Source of the DNA: Crocinitomicaceae bacterium
GTDB lineage: Bacteria > Bacteroidota > Bacteroidia > Flavobacteriales_D > Crocinitomicaceae
DNA: 64,000 bases
Assembly (NCBI GenBank): GCA_017983465.1
Contig: JAGOBK010000002.1
Coordinates: forward strand, 248,001-312,000
Direction: 5' to 3'
Shown here: piece after piece, positions 53,142 through 62,790 of the stretch
Position numbering within the stretch: the stretch's first letter is position 1
Layout: each line of letters begins with the position of its first letter
The notes under the pieces: model-generated
The model's input: only the letters and a program-made list of their open reading frames with translations
Databases searched by the model: none
Told to the model about the DNA's origin: nothing
Made by a program: the position numbers and the translations under genes

Positions 53142-54539
53142 TTAATCTAACGAACCAATCATTTTAGAAGGATCAACATACAAGTCGTATTCTTCCGCTG
53201 TTACATGACCAAGTCCTACAGCCGCTTCTTTCAACGTTGTACCGTTTTTGTGCGCATATTTTGCGATTTCAGCCGCTTTGTAATAGCCAATTTTCGTGTT
53301 AAGTGCAGTGACCAACATGAGTGAATTGTCTAAGTGTTTTTTCACTACAGGTAAATTTGCTTCAATTCCAGCAGCACAATTATCTGTAAAGGAAACGCAG
53401 GCATCACCAATTAATCGTGCAGATTGCAGGACATTTGCGGCAATAACAGGTTTGAAAACATTTAATTCAAAGTGACCGTTCGAACCAGCGATCGAAACCG
53501 TAACATCGTTACCCATTACCTGTGCACATACCATTGTTAAGGCTTCCGGTTGAGTTGGATTAACTTTTCCAGGCATGATGGATGATCCTGGTTCGTTGTC
53601 TGGAATGATGATTTCACCAATTCCACAACGTGGTCCAGATGATAACATGCGAATATCATTGGCAATTTTCATTAAAGAAACAGCTGATCTTTTCAATGCT
53701 CCAGATAATTCAACCATTGCATCATGTGCTGCGAGTGCTTCAAATTTATTTTTTGCGGTAACGAATGGAAGTCCAGTAAACTCAGCGATTTTTTTAGCTA
53801 CAAGCACATCGTATCCTTTCGGTGTATTTAATCCTGTTCCAACAGCTGTTCCGCCAAGGGCTAATTCACCTACCACCACTAGTGCATTGTTAATGGCACG
53901 AATGGAATAATCAATTTGGGCAACGTATCCACTGAACTCTTGTCCGAGTGTGAGTGGTGTTGCATCCATGAAGTGTGTTCTTCCGGTTTTCACGATGTCC
54001 TTGAATGCCTCTACTTTCGTTTGAAGGGCATTTCTCAAATGGAATAGACCAGGCAAAGTTGTTTCCACGGTCATTTTATATGCCGCAATGTGCATCGCAG
54101 TCGGATACGTATCGTTGGATGATTGTGATTTATTCACATCATCATTTGGATTAAGTACTTTTTCCTCGTCTAATAGATTTCCTCCTTGAAGCACATGTCC
54201 ACGATTTGCAATGACTTCATTACAGTTCATATTGGACTGTGTTCCTGAACCTGTTTGCCAAATTACCAATGGAAATTCTGAGTCGAATTGTCCAGTCAAT
54301 ATTTCGTCGCAAACTTTTGAAATGAGGTCTCTTTTTTCAATAGAAAGGACTCCAAGATCATGATTCGCATGTGCGGCAGCCTTTTTTAAATACGCGAATG
54401 CGTGAATTACTTCAGTGGGCATGGAGCCTTCCGGTCCAATTTTGAAGTTGTTTCTTGAACGTTCTGTTTGTGCTCCCCAATAACGATTAGCAGGTACGTT
54501 AACCTCGCCCATCGTGTCTTTTTCGATCCTAAATTCCAT
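53142..54539 (-). CDS. fumC: Class II fumarate hydratase
   Basis: An iron-free TCA-cycle fumarase, 465 residues, cytosolic tetramer. Family marks: [74 protein letters not shown], and the signature [20 protein letters not shown], whose Ser is in the mobile catalytic loop. The start ATG 54539 is preceded by an AT-rich shared region with the divergent 52-residue gene. Confidence 0.96.
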   Translation of the reverse strand: MEFRIEKDTMGEVNVPANRYWGAQTERSRNNFKIGPEGSMPTEVIHAFAYLKKAAAHANHDLGVLSIEKRDLISKVCDEILTGQFDSEFPLVIWQTGSGTQSNMNCNEVIANRGHVLQGGNLLDEEKVLNPNDDVNKSQSSNDTYPTAMHIAAYKMTVETTLPGLFHLRNALQTKVEAFKDIVKTGRTHFMDATPLTLGQEFSGYVAQIDYSIRAINNALVVVGELALGGTAVGTGLNTPKGYDVLVAKKIAEFTGLPFVTAKNKFEALAAHDAMVELSGALKRSAVSLMKIANDIRMLSSGPRCGIGEIIIPDNEPGSSIMPGKVNPTQPEALTMVCAQVMGNDVTVSIAGSNGHFELNVFKPVIAANVLQSARLIGDACVSFTDNCAAGIEANLPVVKKHLDNSLMLVTALNTKIGYYKAAEIAKYAHKNGTTLKEAAVGLGHVTAEEYDLYVDPSKMIGSLD

Positions 54540-54567
54540 TTTTTAGTGTATTGTAAATTAAATTGTT

Positions 54568-54575
54568 TAATTTTG
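54568..54575 (+). promoter_or_regulatory. -7 box TAATTTTG for the 52-aa gene
   Basis: A perfect TAnnTTTG, 30 nt before ATG 54606. The nearest TTG upstream is only 14 nt away. Shared with the divergent fumC upstream region. Confidence 0.4.
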
Positions 54576-54605
54576 AAGTGTATTCAAACACAAAAATAAT
54601 AGAAG

Positions 54606-54764
54606 ATGAGCACTTTCGGCATTGTATTGTTTCTTTTAATTGGTGGGATGGCATTTTGGATGCTATTATTCTTATTAGGATTCATCCTTCCTTATTGGTT
54701 AACGCTTGGTTTGTTCGAGCAATTACGTCCGAAACGTATCTTCGAAGAGAAAGAAGAAAAATAA
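54606..54764 (+). CDS. 52-aa small membrane protein
   Basis: A short frame encoding MSTFGIVLFLLIGGMAFWML then a further hydrophobic run and a charged tail (RPKRIFEEKEEK). It has one or two membrane helices with an acidic/basic cytosolic end. Too short for ordinary gene calling, but supported by an upstream -7 box, a terminator 18 nt after the stop and good codon structure. I recognise no family. Confidence 0.7.
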   Translation: MSTFGIVLFLLIGGMAFWMLLFLLGFILPYWLTLGLFEQLRPKRIFEEKEEK

Positions 54765-54782
54765 TTCAATATACATTTAATA

Positions 54783-54808
54783 AAAAAGCGCCTTTAGGCG
54801 CTTTTTTT
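54783..54808. terminator. Bidirectional terminator between the small gene and bestrophin
   Basis: The stem AAAAAGCGCC/GGCGCTTTTT with loop TTTA has A-tract on one side and T-tract on the other, so it can stop both transcripts. Its loop region contains the bestrophin stop codon (54794-54796). Confidence 0.88.
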
Positions 54809-55675
54809 GTTTTGAAGAAGTTCACTTGTGTTTCGCTGAATTGTTTCACAAAGCGCGTCCGTTGGTAAATCATTTTCATCTTTACCGAAAGGATCCTCAA
54901 TTTCTTCCGCCAACAATTCCATACTTACTAGCGCATAAAAGACGAATGTCGATATGAAAGCAGAATAATACCCAAACAATTCTACAAATGCCAGCGGCAT
55001 CGTTATCACATAGATGAAGATGAATTTTTTAATAAATAAGCTATATGAAAACGGAATAGGTGTGTTTCGAATGCGCTCACATGCTCCGAGGCTATCCACT
55101 AGGTTATCCAGGTTTTGATTCAGCATACTTAATTCAAGGCTATCCATAATACCTCTTTGTCTCAGTTCCTGAAGTTTTTCACGCAGTGTAAGGATAACCC
55201 AAAGCGCTTGATGAGTTGATTTTTCAAAGGATAACATATCCTCTTGACTCAGAAAACGAGGAGTACTGATGCGCTGACCTCTTAAATGCTCTTTTGCACA
55301 AACAGAAAAAAGCGGAAAGTGATTTTCAAAATATGCTCTTTCATGTGTCGTCAAATCTAGGACGGATAATTTTGAAATAAAATTCCTAGAATCATTGACC
55401 ATGCCTCCCCACATTTTTCTACCTTCCCACCAGCGGTCGTAGGCTGTATTCGTTCTGAATACAAGTAAGAGTGAAATGATAAATCCAAGTAACGAATAAA
55501 CCGTAGTAAGGTTTTTTAAATATGTTGCATTTGGGAAAAAGTGAATTTCTAAAAAAGCAATAAGCGCGGTTAAGAGCCCAATATAGATAAGTTCTTTCCA
55601 AAGCATTCGAGCCGTATCACTTTTGTGAAAGGAGAAAATAAAGGAAAGCCAATTTTTTGGATTGTAGTTAATCAT
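54794..55675 (-). CDS. Bestrophin family (UPF0187) ion channel
   Basis: A 293-residue bacterial bestrophin, a pentameric ion channel of the inner membrane. Membrane helices at about 26-45 and 55-75 are followed by the hallmark RTNTAYDRWWEGRKMWGGMVNDSRNF, and two more lie at about 215-255 (FIYVITMPLAFVELFGYYSAFISTFVFYALVSMEL), ending with AEEIEDPFGKDENDLP, which is the family signature. The conducted ion is not determinable. It has a perfect -7 box upstream. Confidence 0.92.
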   Translation of the reverse strand: MINYNPKNWLSFIFSFHKSDTARMLWKELIYIGLLTALIAFLEIHFFPNATYLKNLTTVYSLLGFIISLLLVFRTNTAYDRWWEGRKMWGGMVNDSRNFISKLSVLDLTTHERAYFENHFPLFSVCAKEHLRGQRISTPRFLSQEDMLSFEKSTHQALWVILTLREKLQELRQRGIMDSLELSMLNQNLDNLVDSLGACERIRNTPIPFSYSLFIKKFIFIYVITMPLAFVELFGYYSAFISTFVFYALVSMELLAEEIEDPFGKDENDLPTDALCETIQRNTSELLQNKKSA

Positions 55676-55692
55676 AGTTATTCATTAGAGCG

Positions 55693-55700
55693 CAAAGCTA
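55693..55700 (-). promoter_or_regulatory. -7 box TAGCTTTG for bestrophin
   Basis: A perfect TAnnTTTG on the minus strand, 17 nt before ATG 55675. Confidence 0.45.
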
Positions 55701-55756
55701 AAAAGAAAGTGGTTAAAGAAAAAAAATGTAATTTCGAATATCAAATTTATACGCAT

Positions 55757-56701
55757 ATGGAAATCACAAAAGAATTATTAGAAAAGCTCAATCAAAAGTA
55801 TGCGTCGTTAGGTGAAAATGTATCATCTTATCTAGAAGGACTTCTTCACACAGACGTAACAACTTATTGGGATTACATTCAATTAGATACACTTTTAACC
55901 TTACAAAAACCGAAAACGAATTTCCCAGATGAAACGATTTTCATCATGTACCATCAAATAACAGAGTTGTATTTTAAATTGGCACTGAGGGAATTTGAAC
56001 AAATCGGAGAAAAGCAAGAATTGACGAAAGCGTATTTCGTTTCACGCGTCACTCGTATAAATCGGTATTTTGATGCGCTCATTAAGAGTTTTGAAATTAT
56101 GATTGAAGGTATGGATCGAGAAGAGTTTTTACAATTTCGCATGGCCTTACTTCCCGCAAGTGGTTTTCAATCTGCTCAATACAGACAAATAGAAATTTAT
56201 AGTACTGATTTCATTCAGTTGGTTGCCAAAGATCGACGCGCAGAATTCGCCATGTCATCTGAAATTGTGGATATGTTTGAGCATATTTATTGGAAAGAGG
56301 GAGCAACGGAAGCGGCAACTGGAAAAAAAACATTGACATTAATTCAGTTCGAGGAAAAATACCGTTCCGCATTTATTGCGCAAGGCGAACAATGCAGAAG
56401 AAAAAACTTATGGCAATCCTACTTAAGATTAAGTTCGGAGGATCAAGAAGATGAAGAAGTAAAAAATGTTTTGAGAGAAAACGACACCAATGTGAATGTC
56501 AATTGGCCTTTAGCTCATTACAAATCAGCAGTGAGGTATTTAGCGCGTGATGCTAGTGATATTGCCGCTACGGGCGGAACGAATTGGCAGAAGTATTTAC
56601 CTCCACGTTTTCAAAAAAGGATTTTTTACCCAAGTTTATGGACGACAGAACAACACGAAAACTGGGGGAAATCTTGGGTGGAAGCTTCTTTGAATAAGTA
56701 A
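55757..56701 (+). CDS. kynA: Tryptophan 2,3-dioxygenase family protein
   Basis: A heme dioxygenase starting tryptophan breakdown to kynurenine, 314 residues. Motifs: TYWDYIQLDTLLTLQKPKTN, IFIMYHQITELYFKLALREF (the TDO substrate/heme region) and FQSAQYRQIEIY, then WPLAHYKSAVRYLA near the end carrying a likely proximal heme His. I chose ATG 55757; the open frame extends upstream to 55625 but would overlap the divergent bestrophin start. TAATTTCG at 55729-55736 is a one-mismatch -7 box. No other kynurenine-pathway gene is adjacent. Confidence 0.9.
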   Translation: MEITKELLEKLNQKYASLGENVSSYLEGLLHTDVTTYWDYIQLDTLLTLQKPKTNFPDETIFIMYHQITELYFKLALREFEQIGEKQELTKAYFVSRVTRINRYFDALIKSFEIMIEGMDREEFLQFRMALLPASGFQSAQYRQIEIYSTDFIQLVAKDRRAEFAMSSEIVDMFEHIYWKEGATEAATGKKTLTLIQFEEKYRSAFIAQGEQCRRKNLWQSYLRLSSEDQEDEEVKNVLRENDTNVNVNWPLAHYKSAVRYLARDASDIAATGGTNWQKYLPPRFQKRIFYPSLWTTEQHENWGKSWVEASLNK

Positions 56702-56704
56702 GCC

Positions 56705-58423
56705 TCAATTTATAACTGTTTTCAAGTAAATTTTAGAGAAGTCGATGATTCCGGAAGGATTCATTTCAAATCCCCGAACGCGTAAATTGATTAAAACAAA
56801 GAAGTCTTCGGAAAAGATGGGTAGAATAACATTTTCGTTCGTGATGATTTCTTCACATGCTTGCTGATAGCGGATTTTTTTCGACAAATCAGTTGTTAAA
56901 ATGGAATTCAAATACAAACGATTATAACGAACGTTGTAGAAGTTGTTTCCAAATGTGTTTTTTCCCGCTCCTTGAAAAAATAAGCGCAGATAGGATTCCG
57001 CATCGGGATAATCACCAACCCATCCTGCTTTCCATAATTGTGCTTTTCCGTTTTTAATTTGCTTATCGCGCTCTTTCGTGCCTACGTATTCTATTTGAAT
57101 TGGAATGCCTAGTCCAGACTTTAATTGTCTACAAACTTCCTTGCACCAAAGGTCTGCATTGCTTCCTTTCTGAGCATTTACCAAAAATGAAATAGGGGGA
57201 AAAGGATGATTCTCATCATAGCCAGCTTCTTTCAAAGACGCCCTTGCGAGTTTTAAATCTTGTTCAAACATTCCGAGATGCGGATTGGAATAGTATGCAC
57301 AAGAAGGAATGAATCCACGGTTAATCGCTTGTCCATCACCACTTAAAATATCGTTGCAAATATGGTTTTTATCTAAGGCAAATTGGAATGCTTTGCGCAC
57401 TAGTGGATTATCGAACGGCTTGGATTTTAGGTTCCAAGCAAGGTAATGCATTTTTGATGCTTTTTGAATATGTACTCTGTGAAGTAAGTTCTTCCCTTTT
57501 TTTGCGTCCGTCAAGGTGCCAAATACTTCTTCTAATTCATTTGCTGGTAAGTCAAAGAGCAGGTCAACTTTTTCTTTAGAAAATAGCGGATATTCTTGTG
57601 TTAATTTTGTGTTGGTCAATATGTGAACCTCATCCAAATAAGGCAATTGATTACCAAATTCATCGTGCATCCAATAATCTTTGTTTTTTAAAAGTTCAAT
57701 TTCAGAGGAAGAGTTTGAGCGAAGATAAAATGGACCAGAACCCACAGGGTGATTACGTAATTCTTTACCATAGTAAATCCAAGAACTTTTTGATAAAATC
57801 CCTAAGCTTGGGTGAGTTAAAAGTTGTTTGAAGTTATTGTAAGGTTGCGTCAAGTGTATTTCTAACTCATAATCATTGATAACTCGAATTCCAGTAACGG
57901 TGGATTTTTCTGGAAGTAATCCTTTATTGAAAAAAGATTCAGAACCCTGTATCTTTCCCATTAATAGGGAGCCTGATTGATTAAGGGGAATATTTGAACA
58001 AGCAAAACTGAACGTGAAAGCAACATCCTCTGCTGTTAATTCGCGAGAGGAACCTTTCGTAAAACAATCATCCTCTTGGAAAAGGACGCCTTGTTTGAGT
58101 TTGATCGTAACTAGTTTACCGTTATTACTGATACGGATATCTTTCGCTAAATAATTTTGAATGGTTCCCTTTGAGTCTGATTGTTTTACAAGTGGGTCAA
58201 ACAATTGACTGATAATTCTTAATTCGGAGAGCGAGTTTGTTTCCAGCGGAAACAAACTAATTAATGACTCTGGAAGCGAATAAGAAAACACCCCACCGTA
58301 AAAACGATCTCCTTTTGCTTGGGAGTTCGAATCGTTTCCACGATAAATGAATAACGTTAGGAAGACAATTACAATCGCGGCAAATAGAAGTGGAATTTTA
58401 GCGCGTTCAATGGTTCGTTTCAT
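56705..58423 (-). CDS. Peptide/oligopeptide ABC transporter substrate-binding protein (SBP_bac_5)
   Basis: A 572-residue extracytoplasmic binding protein of the DppA/OppA family, held by an N-terminal hydrophobic anchor (about residues 11-28, PLLFAAIVIVFLTLFIYRG) instead of a lipobox. Family landmarks: LIKLKQGVLFQEDDCF, LTAEDVAFTFSF, HPVGSGPFYL, VRKAFQFALDKNHIC and GKAQLWKAGWVGDYPDAESYL. No permease or ATPase is adjacent, so its transporter partner is elsewhere or it acts alone. Convergent with kynA, with only 3 nt between them. Confidence 0.9.
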   Translation of the reverse strand: MKRTIERAKIPLLFAAIVIVFLTLFIYRGNDSNSQAKGDRFYGGVFSYSLPESLISLFPLETNSLSELRIISQLFDPLVKQSDSKGTIQNYLAKDIRISNNGKLVTIKLKQGVLFQEDDCFTKGSSRELTAEDVAFTFSFACSNIPLNQSGSLLMGKIQGSESFFNKGLLPEKSTVTGIRVINDYELEIHLTQPYNNFKQLLTHPSLGILSKSSWIYYGKELRNHPVGSGPFYLRSNSSSEIELLKNKDYWMHDEFGNQLPYLDEVHILTNTKLTQEYPLFSKEKVDLLFDLPANELEEVFGTLTDAKKGKNLLHRVHIQKASKMHYLAWNLKSKPFDNPLVRKAFQFALDKNHICNDILSGDGQAINRGFIPSCAYYSNPHLGMFEQDLKLARASLKEAGYDENHPFPPISFLVNAQKGSNADLWCKEVCRQLKSGLGIPIQIEYVGTKERDKQIKNGKAQLWKAGWVGDYPDAESYLRLFFQGAGKNTFGNNFYNVRYNRLYLNSILTTDLSKKIRYQQACEEIITNENVILPIFSEDFFVLINLRVRGFEMNPSGIIDFSKIYLKTVIN

Positions 58424-58461
58424 TATCTACGTTTACATCCCAAATAGGATAAACTTACAGC

Positions 58462-60813
58462 TTATTCAGCAACAAGGTGTAAAAATCCATGTCCTGTAAC
58501 TTCTTGTCCTGAAATATTATAGCCAGTATACTTATAGAAATAGACCCCTTCGTTTGCAATAACTCCGTTGATTTTTCCATCCCATGTTGGATTATTGTTC
58601 ACTAAGTCGTCACTGCTTTTTTCAAAGATCACATTTCCCCAACGGTTAATTATGGTAAGTTCTAATTTCACTACATTTTTTGATTTCAAAAAGTACGTGT
58701 CGTTGTTACCATCAATTCCCGGAGTAAATACATTTGGTGCTTCCACAACCGGTATGGGATAAAAGCAACTTCCATCATCCACGATTGCAGATGCATCGTA
58801 GTTCAACGCATTTGGATCAGTACAACCTGTTTGGAAAATACAAGAGCCGTTATCCACGTTTGCATTTGCATTGTAGTTCAACGCAACCGGATCCATACAA
58901 CCGCAAACATCCACTTGGATGAGGTAGTATGCTGTGTCTGTACATTGTGCGCTTTGGAAAGCAACGAGTCTAACGGTATACATTCCGAATGGTCCTGTGT
59001 AAGTATGTGTCACATTATTTTGATTCGAACTTGTTGCTGTTTGTGTATCTCCGAAATCCCAAGAATAATTATTGGCATTCAAACTGTTGTTTTGGAAAAC
59101 GACATCGAATGGAGCGCACCCTTGAATCGGTGTTCCGGTAAATTCAGCATCTGGTGCATTTTGAATTCCAACAAAAGCACTATCGGAGACCGAACACACG
59201 TTATCTTCTACAGTAATGTAATACCAACCCGATGGAATGTTTTGCCAAACGGATGCATCAATAAATCCATTTGGACCCGGACCTGTCCAAGTATAAGTTG
59301 GAACACCATTTAACCCACTCGCCACTACAGAAACAAAGCCCGTTGGCTGACACGTTGCTAATCCGGTAAAAATCGTGTCAATCGCGATGGTTTGATTCAA
59401 AATTAAACTGACCGTATCTGTTTGTGAAAAGTTACAGTTGTCAGTTGCAGTCACTAAATATTGAACGGTACCATTTTGACTTATTGAACCGATAATGGTA
59501 TCATTCGTGCTTATTGGTACACCGGATATATTTGTCCACTCATATTGGTATGGAGCATATCCACCGAAAGCCGATGCACTGAGCGGAACACTATCATTTG
59601 CACAGAAAATGGTTAAATCAGTTTCCGTAATATTGATAATAGGACCTTCGCCAATGTAAATTGTTCCGGAAGAAATAATCGTATCTCCACATGGATTAAT
59701 GATTTCTACGGAAATCACGACAGATTCAAATCCTTCTGAAACGTTATCTTGGATAGGCGTCAAGTTAATGATAACAGTATCTTCTCCAGGTAAAAATGTA
59801 ATTGGGTTTATTAAGTTATTATAGTCAACACCCTCTTGTGCAACTCCACCAATTGTGTAGTTGATGATTAATGTGTCATTTGTTTGTCCTGCAGGACGCG
59901 TAAAAATGAAATCAGCAAAGGTACATCCCTCGATAATCGTTGTATCTCCAGAAACGGTTGCAACGGCTACGTCTACTGCCGCCGAACTGAAACTTCCTGC
60001 TTCTAAGAATACACCTGAATCATAAGACTGGTCACCAACATTCGAAATAGCCAGCTTTATGTGATAAAGTTGGTTACATTGTACAGCTGCTGCCGCTGTT
60101 AACTTTACCGTTGTTCCATCATATTGAATAGCGTCGCCATATGTTAGTGTGGATGAATTCTCGTTAAACACATAATAATTTGTATTAGAAACATCACCAA
60201 CATTATTGATGGTTACTGGTGTGCCGCCTGGAATAGTCGCAATGTTAACGCCTCCATTTGGATAACCGGCTTGCACATAAGTACCCGTGATTCCCGGACC
60301 CCAAAGAAATAAACCAAAGGCATCATTAAAGGATGACGGAGAAAATTCAGGGTATTCATCTGACCCAAACATGTAATTAAAAATAACAGAATCTCCTTGA
60401 GGAATAAAGTCAAATTCTAATACGACTCCATTTGTAACACTTCCCGCAGCAATGTCATTTAAGTGCGGATCCGATGTAACCAGAGATGTTGCGGGAGCAT
60501 TATTTGTATAATTTGTTTGTGTGTTTGGGCCAATGGCACCAATCGCATTTCCGGTTGTCAAGATCAACCCACTATCAATCGGGAAGGCTGGATTTGTGCT
60601 TGTAAAGAATCCTACGTTTCCTTGAGGAACATTTGCTAAAAGAGGATCTCCATTTATAGTTACGTTTAAAGCGGTCACACCAAATCCAAGCAACACGTTA
60701 TCAACAAGTTGTTGAGGTGATTGAACGGTAGACACAGTGATAGGCTGAGCGAATGAAAGGGTGTTTATTAAGGTAAATACCCCTAAAAAAATTGCGCGTA
60801 AAGAGTTCATCAT
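58462..60813 (-). CDS. Large T9SS-exported surface protein with choice-of-anchor L and type B sorting domain
   Basis: A 783-residue adhesin-like protein. Signal: NSLRAIFLGVFTLINTLSFAQ. Residues about 25-275 form a choice-of-anchor L domain (VLLGFGVTALNVTING, NYMFGSDEYPEF, KLAISNVGDQSYDSGVFLEAGSF). A Calx-beta-like stretch lies at about 280-380, SprB/PKD-type segments at about 390-620 (NNYSWDFGDTQTATSSNQNN), then two DPxALNYxxxAxxDxGSC motifs. A type B (CHU_C) gliding-associated sorting domain closes it (NVFTPGIDGNNDTYFLKS, INRWGNVIFEKS, EGVYFYKYTG). It is exported by T9SS and held on the surface, presumably for adhesion. Confidence 0.9.
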   Translation of the reverse strand: MMNSLRAIFLGVFTLINTLSFAQPITVSTVQSPQQLVDNVLLGFGVTALNVTINGDPLLANVPQGNVGFFTSTNPAFPIDSGLILTTGNAIGAIGPNTQTNYTNNAPATSLVTSDPHLNDIAAGSVTNGVVLEFDFIPQGDSVIFNYMFGSDEYPEFSPSSFNDAFGLFLWGPGITGTYVQAGYPNGGVNIATIPGGTPVTINNVGDVSNTNYYVFNENSSTLTYGDAIQYDGTTVKLTAAAAVQCNQLYHIKLAISNVGDQSYDSGVFLEAGSFSSAAVDVAVATVSGDTTIIEGCTFADFIFTRPAGQTNDTLIINYTIGGVAQEGVDYNNLINPITFLPGEDTVIINLTPIQDNVSEGFESVVISVEIINPCGDTIISSGTIYIGEGPIINITETDLTIFCANDSVPLSASAFGGYAPYQYEWTNISGVPISTNDTIIGSISQNGTVQYLVTATDNCNFSQTDTVSLILNQTIAIDTIFTGLATCQPTGFVSVVASGLNGVPTYTWTGPGPNGFIDASVWQNIPSGWYYITVEDNVCSVSDSAFVGIQNAPDAEFTGTPIQGCAPFDVVFQNNSLNANNYSWDFGDTQTATSSNQNNVTHTYTGPFGMYTVRLVAFQSAQCTDTAYYLIQVDVCGCMDPVALNYNANANVDNGSCIFQTGCTDPNALNYDASAIVDDGSCFYPIPVVEAPNVFTPGIDGNNDTYFLKSKNVVKLELTIINRWGNVIFEKSSDDLVNNNPTWDGKINGVIANEGVYFYKYTGYNISGQEVTGHGFLHLVAE

Positions 60814-60935
60814 AATCTATTGAATTGACACTAAGACCATTTGTTTATAATAATGGTTGCATCACAAAATTAATATAATGTTTGAATAACTAAAAATCAA
60901 TGAATTTTCGCAACTTTGAGTCTCAAAAAAATGGT

Positions 60936-62336
60936 ATGAAAAACACACAAGATTACATACAGATAAATAAAGAAAAATTCCTAAAAGAATTAATGGAATT
61001 ATTGCGTATACCATCGGTTTCTGCCGATCCAGTTTACAAGAATGATGTTGCGCATTGTGCAGATGAATTAGCAAAACACATGAGGGAAATAGGCCTAGAT
61101 GCGGTTGAAATCTGCCCAACTGCTGGACACCCAATTGTGTACGCTGAAAAAATCATTGATTCCGCATTGCCAACTATTTTGGTTTATGGTCACTACGATG
61201 TCCAACCAGCTGATCCAATTGAATTATGGACTTCACCGCCGTTTGAACCTGTTATCAAGGAAACACCGATTCATCCTATGGGAGCCATTTTTGCTCGAGG
61301 TGCTTGTGATGACAAAGGACAAATGTTCATGCATGTGAAAGCGTTTGAAGCCATGATGGCCAGCAACGAACTCCCGTGTAACGTGAAATTTATGATTGAA
61401 GGCGAGGAAGAAGTGGGTAGTCCGAATTTGGCAATTTATGTCAAAGAAAATAAAGCAAAACTAGCGGCAGACATCATTTTAGTTTCTGATACAGGAATGT
61501 TGGCAAATGATGTTCCATCGATTACCACTGGACTTCGCGGATTGAGTTATGTAGAAGTGGAGGTCGTTGGTCCAAATCGAGATTTGCATTCCGGACTATA
61601 CGGCGGTTGTGTGGCGAATCCCATCAATATTTTAACAGAAATGATTGCTTCTCTGCACGATGAAAATGGAAGAATTACCATTCCTGGTTTTTATGACACC
61701 GTGGAAGAATTATCCATAGAGGAACGCAGCGAGATGGCGAAAGCACCATTTTCTAACGAGGCTTATTGCAAAGCGTTGAATATTGAAGAGACACACGGTG
61801 AAGCTACCTATTCTACCATGGAACGTGGGTCGATTCGTCCGACATTGGATGTGAACGGAATTTGGGGTGGATACATCGGAGAAGGCGCAAAAACTGTCAT
61901 TGCATCGAAAGCACAAGCAAAAATTTCCATGCGCTTGGTTCCTCATCAAACATCAGAGGAAATCACAGACTTATTCGTGAAACACTTCGAGTCAATAGCA
62001 CCAAAAAGTGTACGCGTGAAAGTATACCCACATCATGGTGGAGAGCCAGTTGTGACACCGACTGATTCTATTGCATATAAAGCAGCTAGTTTATCGTATG
62101 AAAATACATTTGGTAAAAAACCGATTCCAGTTAGAAGCGGAGGAAGTATTCCAATCATTGCGATGTTTGAACAAGAACTTGGATTGAAAACCATGATGAT
62201 GGGATTTGGTCTTGATAGCGATGCGATTCACTCTCCAAATGAGCATTTCGGGCTTTTCAATTATTACCGAGGCATAGAAACGATTCCTTATTTCTTTGCC
62301 AACTATACTAAATTGATGTTGAATGAAAACGCTTAG
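60936..62336 (+). CDS. M20 family dipeptidase/metallopeptidase
   Basis: A di-zinc peptidase of 466 residues, cytosolic. Zinc ligands and catalytic residues: VYGHYDVQPAD (His, Asp), ARGACDDKGQ (bridging Asp) and IEGEEEVGSPN (catalytic Glu and ligand Glu), with the dimerisation domain from about 200 (RDLHSGLYGGCVANP). The ending with HSPNEHF carries the last His ligand. I chose ATG 60936 because the upstream frame from 60900 gives no family N-terminus. Substrates are probably dipeptides. The next gene overlaps by 14 nt. Confidence 0.92.
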   Translation: MKNTQDYIQINKEKFLKELMELLRIPSVSADPVYKNDVAHCADELAKHMREIGLDAVEICPTAGHPIVYAEKIIDSALPTILVYGHYDVQPADPIELWTSPPFEPVIKETPIHPMGAIFARGACDDKGQMFMHVKAFEAMMASNELPCNVKFMIEGEEEVGSPNLAIYVKENKAKLAADIILVSDTGMLANDVPSITTGLRGLSYVEVEVVGPNRDLHSGLYGGCVANPINILTEMIASLHDENGRITIPGFYDTVEELSIEERSEMAKAPFSNEAYCKALNIEETHGEATYSTMERGSIRPTLDVNGIWGGYIGEGAKTVIASKAQAKISMRLVPHQTSEEITDLFVKHFESIAPKSVRVKVYPHHGGEPVVTPTDSIAYKAASLSYENTFGKKPIPVRSGGSIPIIAMFEQELGLKTMMMGFGLDSDAIHSPNEHFGLFNYYRGIETIPYFFANYTKLMLNENA

Positions 62337-62790
62337 TTTTCTTTTCCTTCTTTTCCTTTTTTCTTCCTGTGCTTCATTTGAAGATCCAGTTGAGGTAGTG
62401 AGTTACGATATGAAAATGGAAAATATAAATTTGGACGAGGCTACTCTCCGTTTTAACATGACCGTACATAATTATACTTGGACGCCCATCAAAATTAAAC
62501 CATCGACACTCGAAATATTTGTCGATGGTGAAAAATTAGGGGATGCATACTTGGATGAAAAAATCCGACTACAATCCAAGAAAGACAATGAAGTCAACAC
62601 TCTTGTGCATGTAAATTTTTCCGATGGAATATTGGGGAAACTTATTCGATATCGTTTTAAAGAAACGGTGCAATTGGAATTACGTGGAAAAGTGAAAACA
62701 GGACTTTTATTCGTTCCGGTTAAAATACCGGTAAATTATTCAAAGGTGATTTCTCCGAAAACCCTAAATCTTAATCTAGACAATCAATAA
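62323..62790 (+). CDS. LEA14-like (LEA type 2) lipoprotein
   Basis: A 155-residue lipoprotein with signal FLFLLFLFSSC (Cys16). The mature part has the LEA type 2/WHy pattern: SYDMKMENINLDEATLRFNMTVHNYTWTPIKI, VDGEKLGDAYLDEKIRLQSKKDNEVNTLVHV, and VQLELRGKVKTGLLFVPVKIPV. Such proteins are linked to desiccation or stress; a role here is not known. Overlaps the peptidase by 14 nt and polA by one base (TAATG), so all three are probably one operon. Confidence 0.82.
   Translation: MKTLSFLFLLFLFSSCASFEDPVEVVSYDMKMENINLDEATLRFNMTVHNYTWTPIKIKPSTLEIFVDGEKLGDAYLDEKIRLQSKKDNEVNTLVHVNFSDGILGKLIRYRFKETVQLELRGKVKTGLLFVPVKIPVNYSKVISPKTLNLNLDNQ

Noticed and set aside
53575-53910. 111-codon frame on the plus strand
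   Set aside because: It lies wholly opposite fumC and has no recognisable features.
55625-55756. Extended tryptophan dioxygenase start
   Set aside because: It overlaps the divergent bestrophin start; the extra 44 residues are not family-like.
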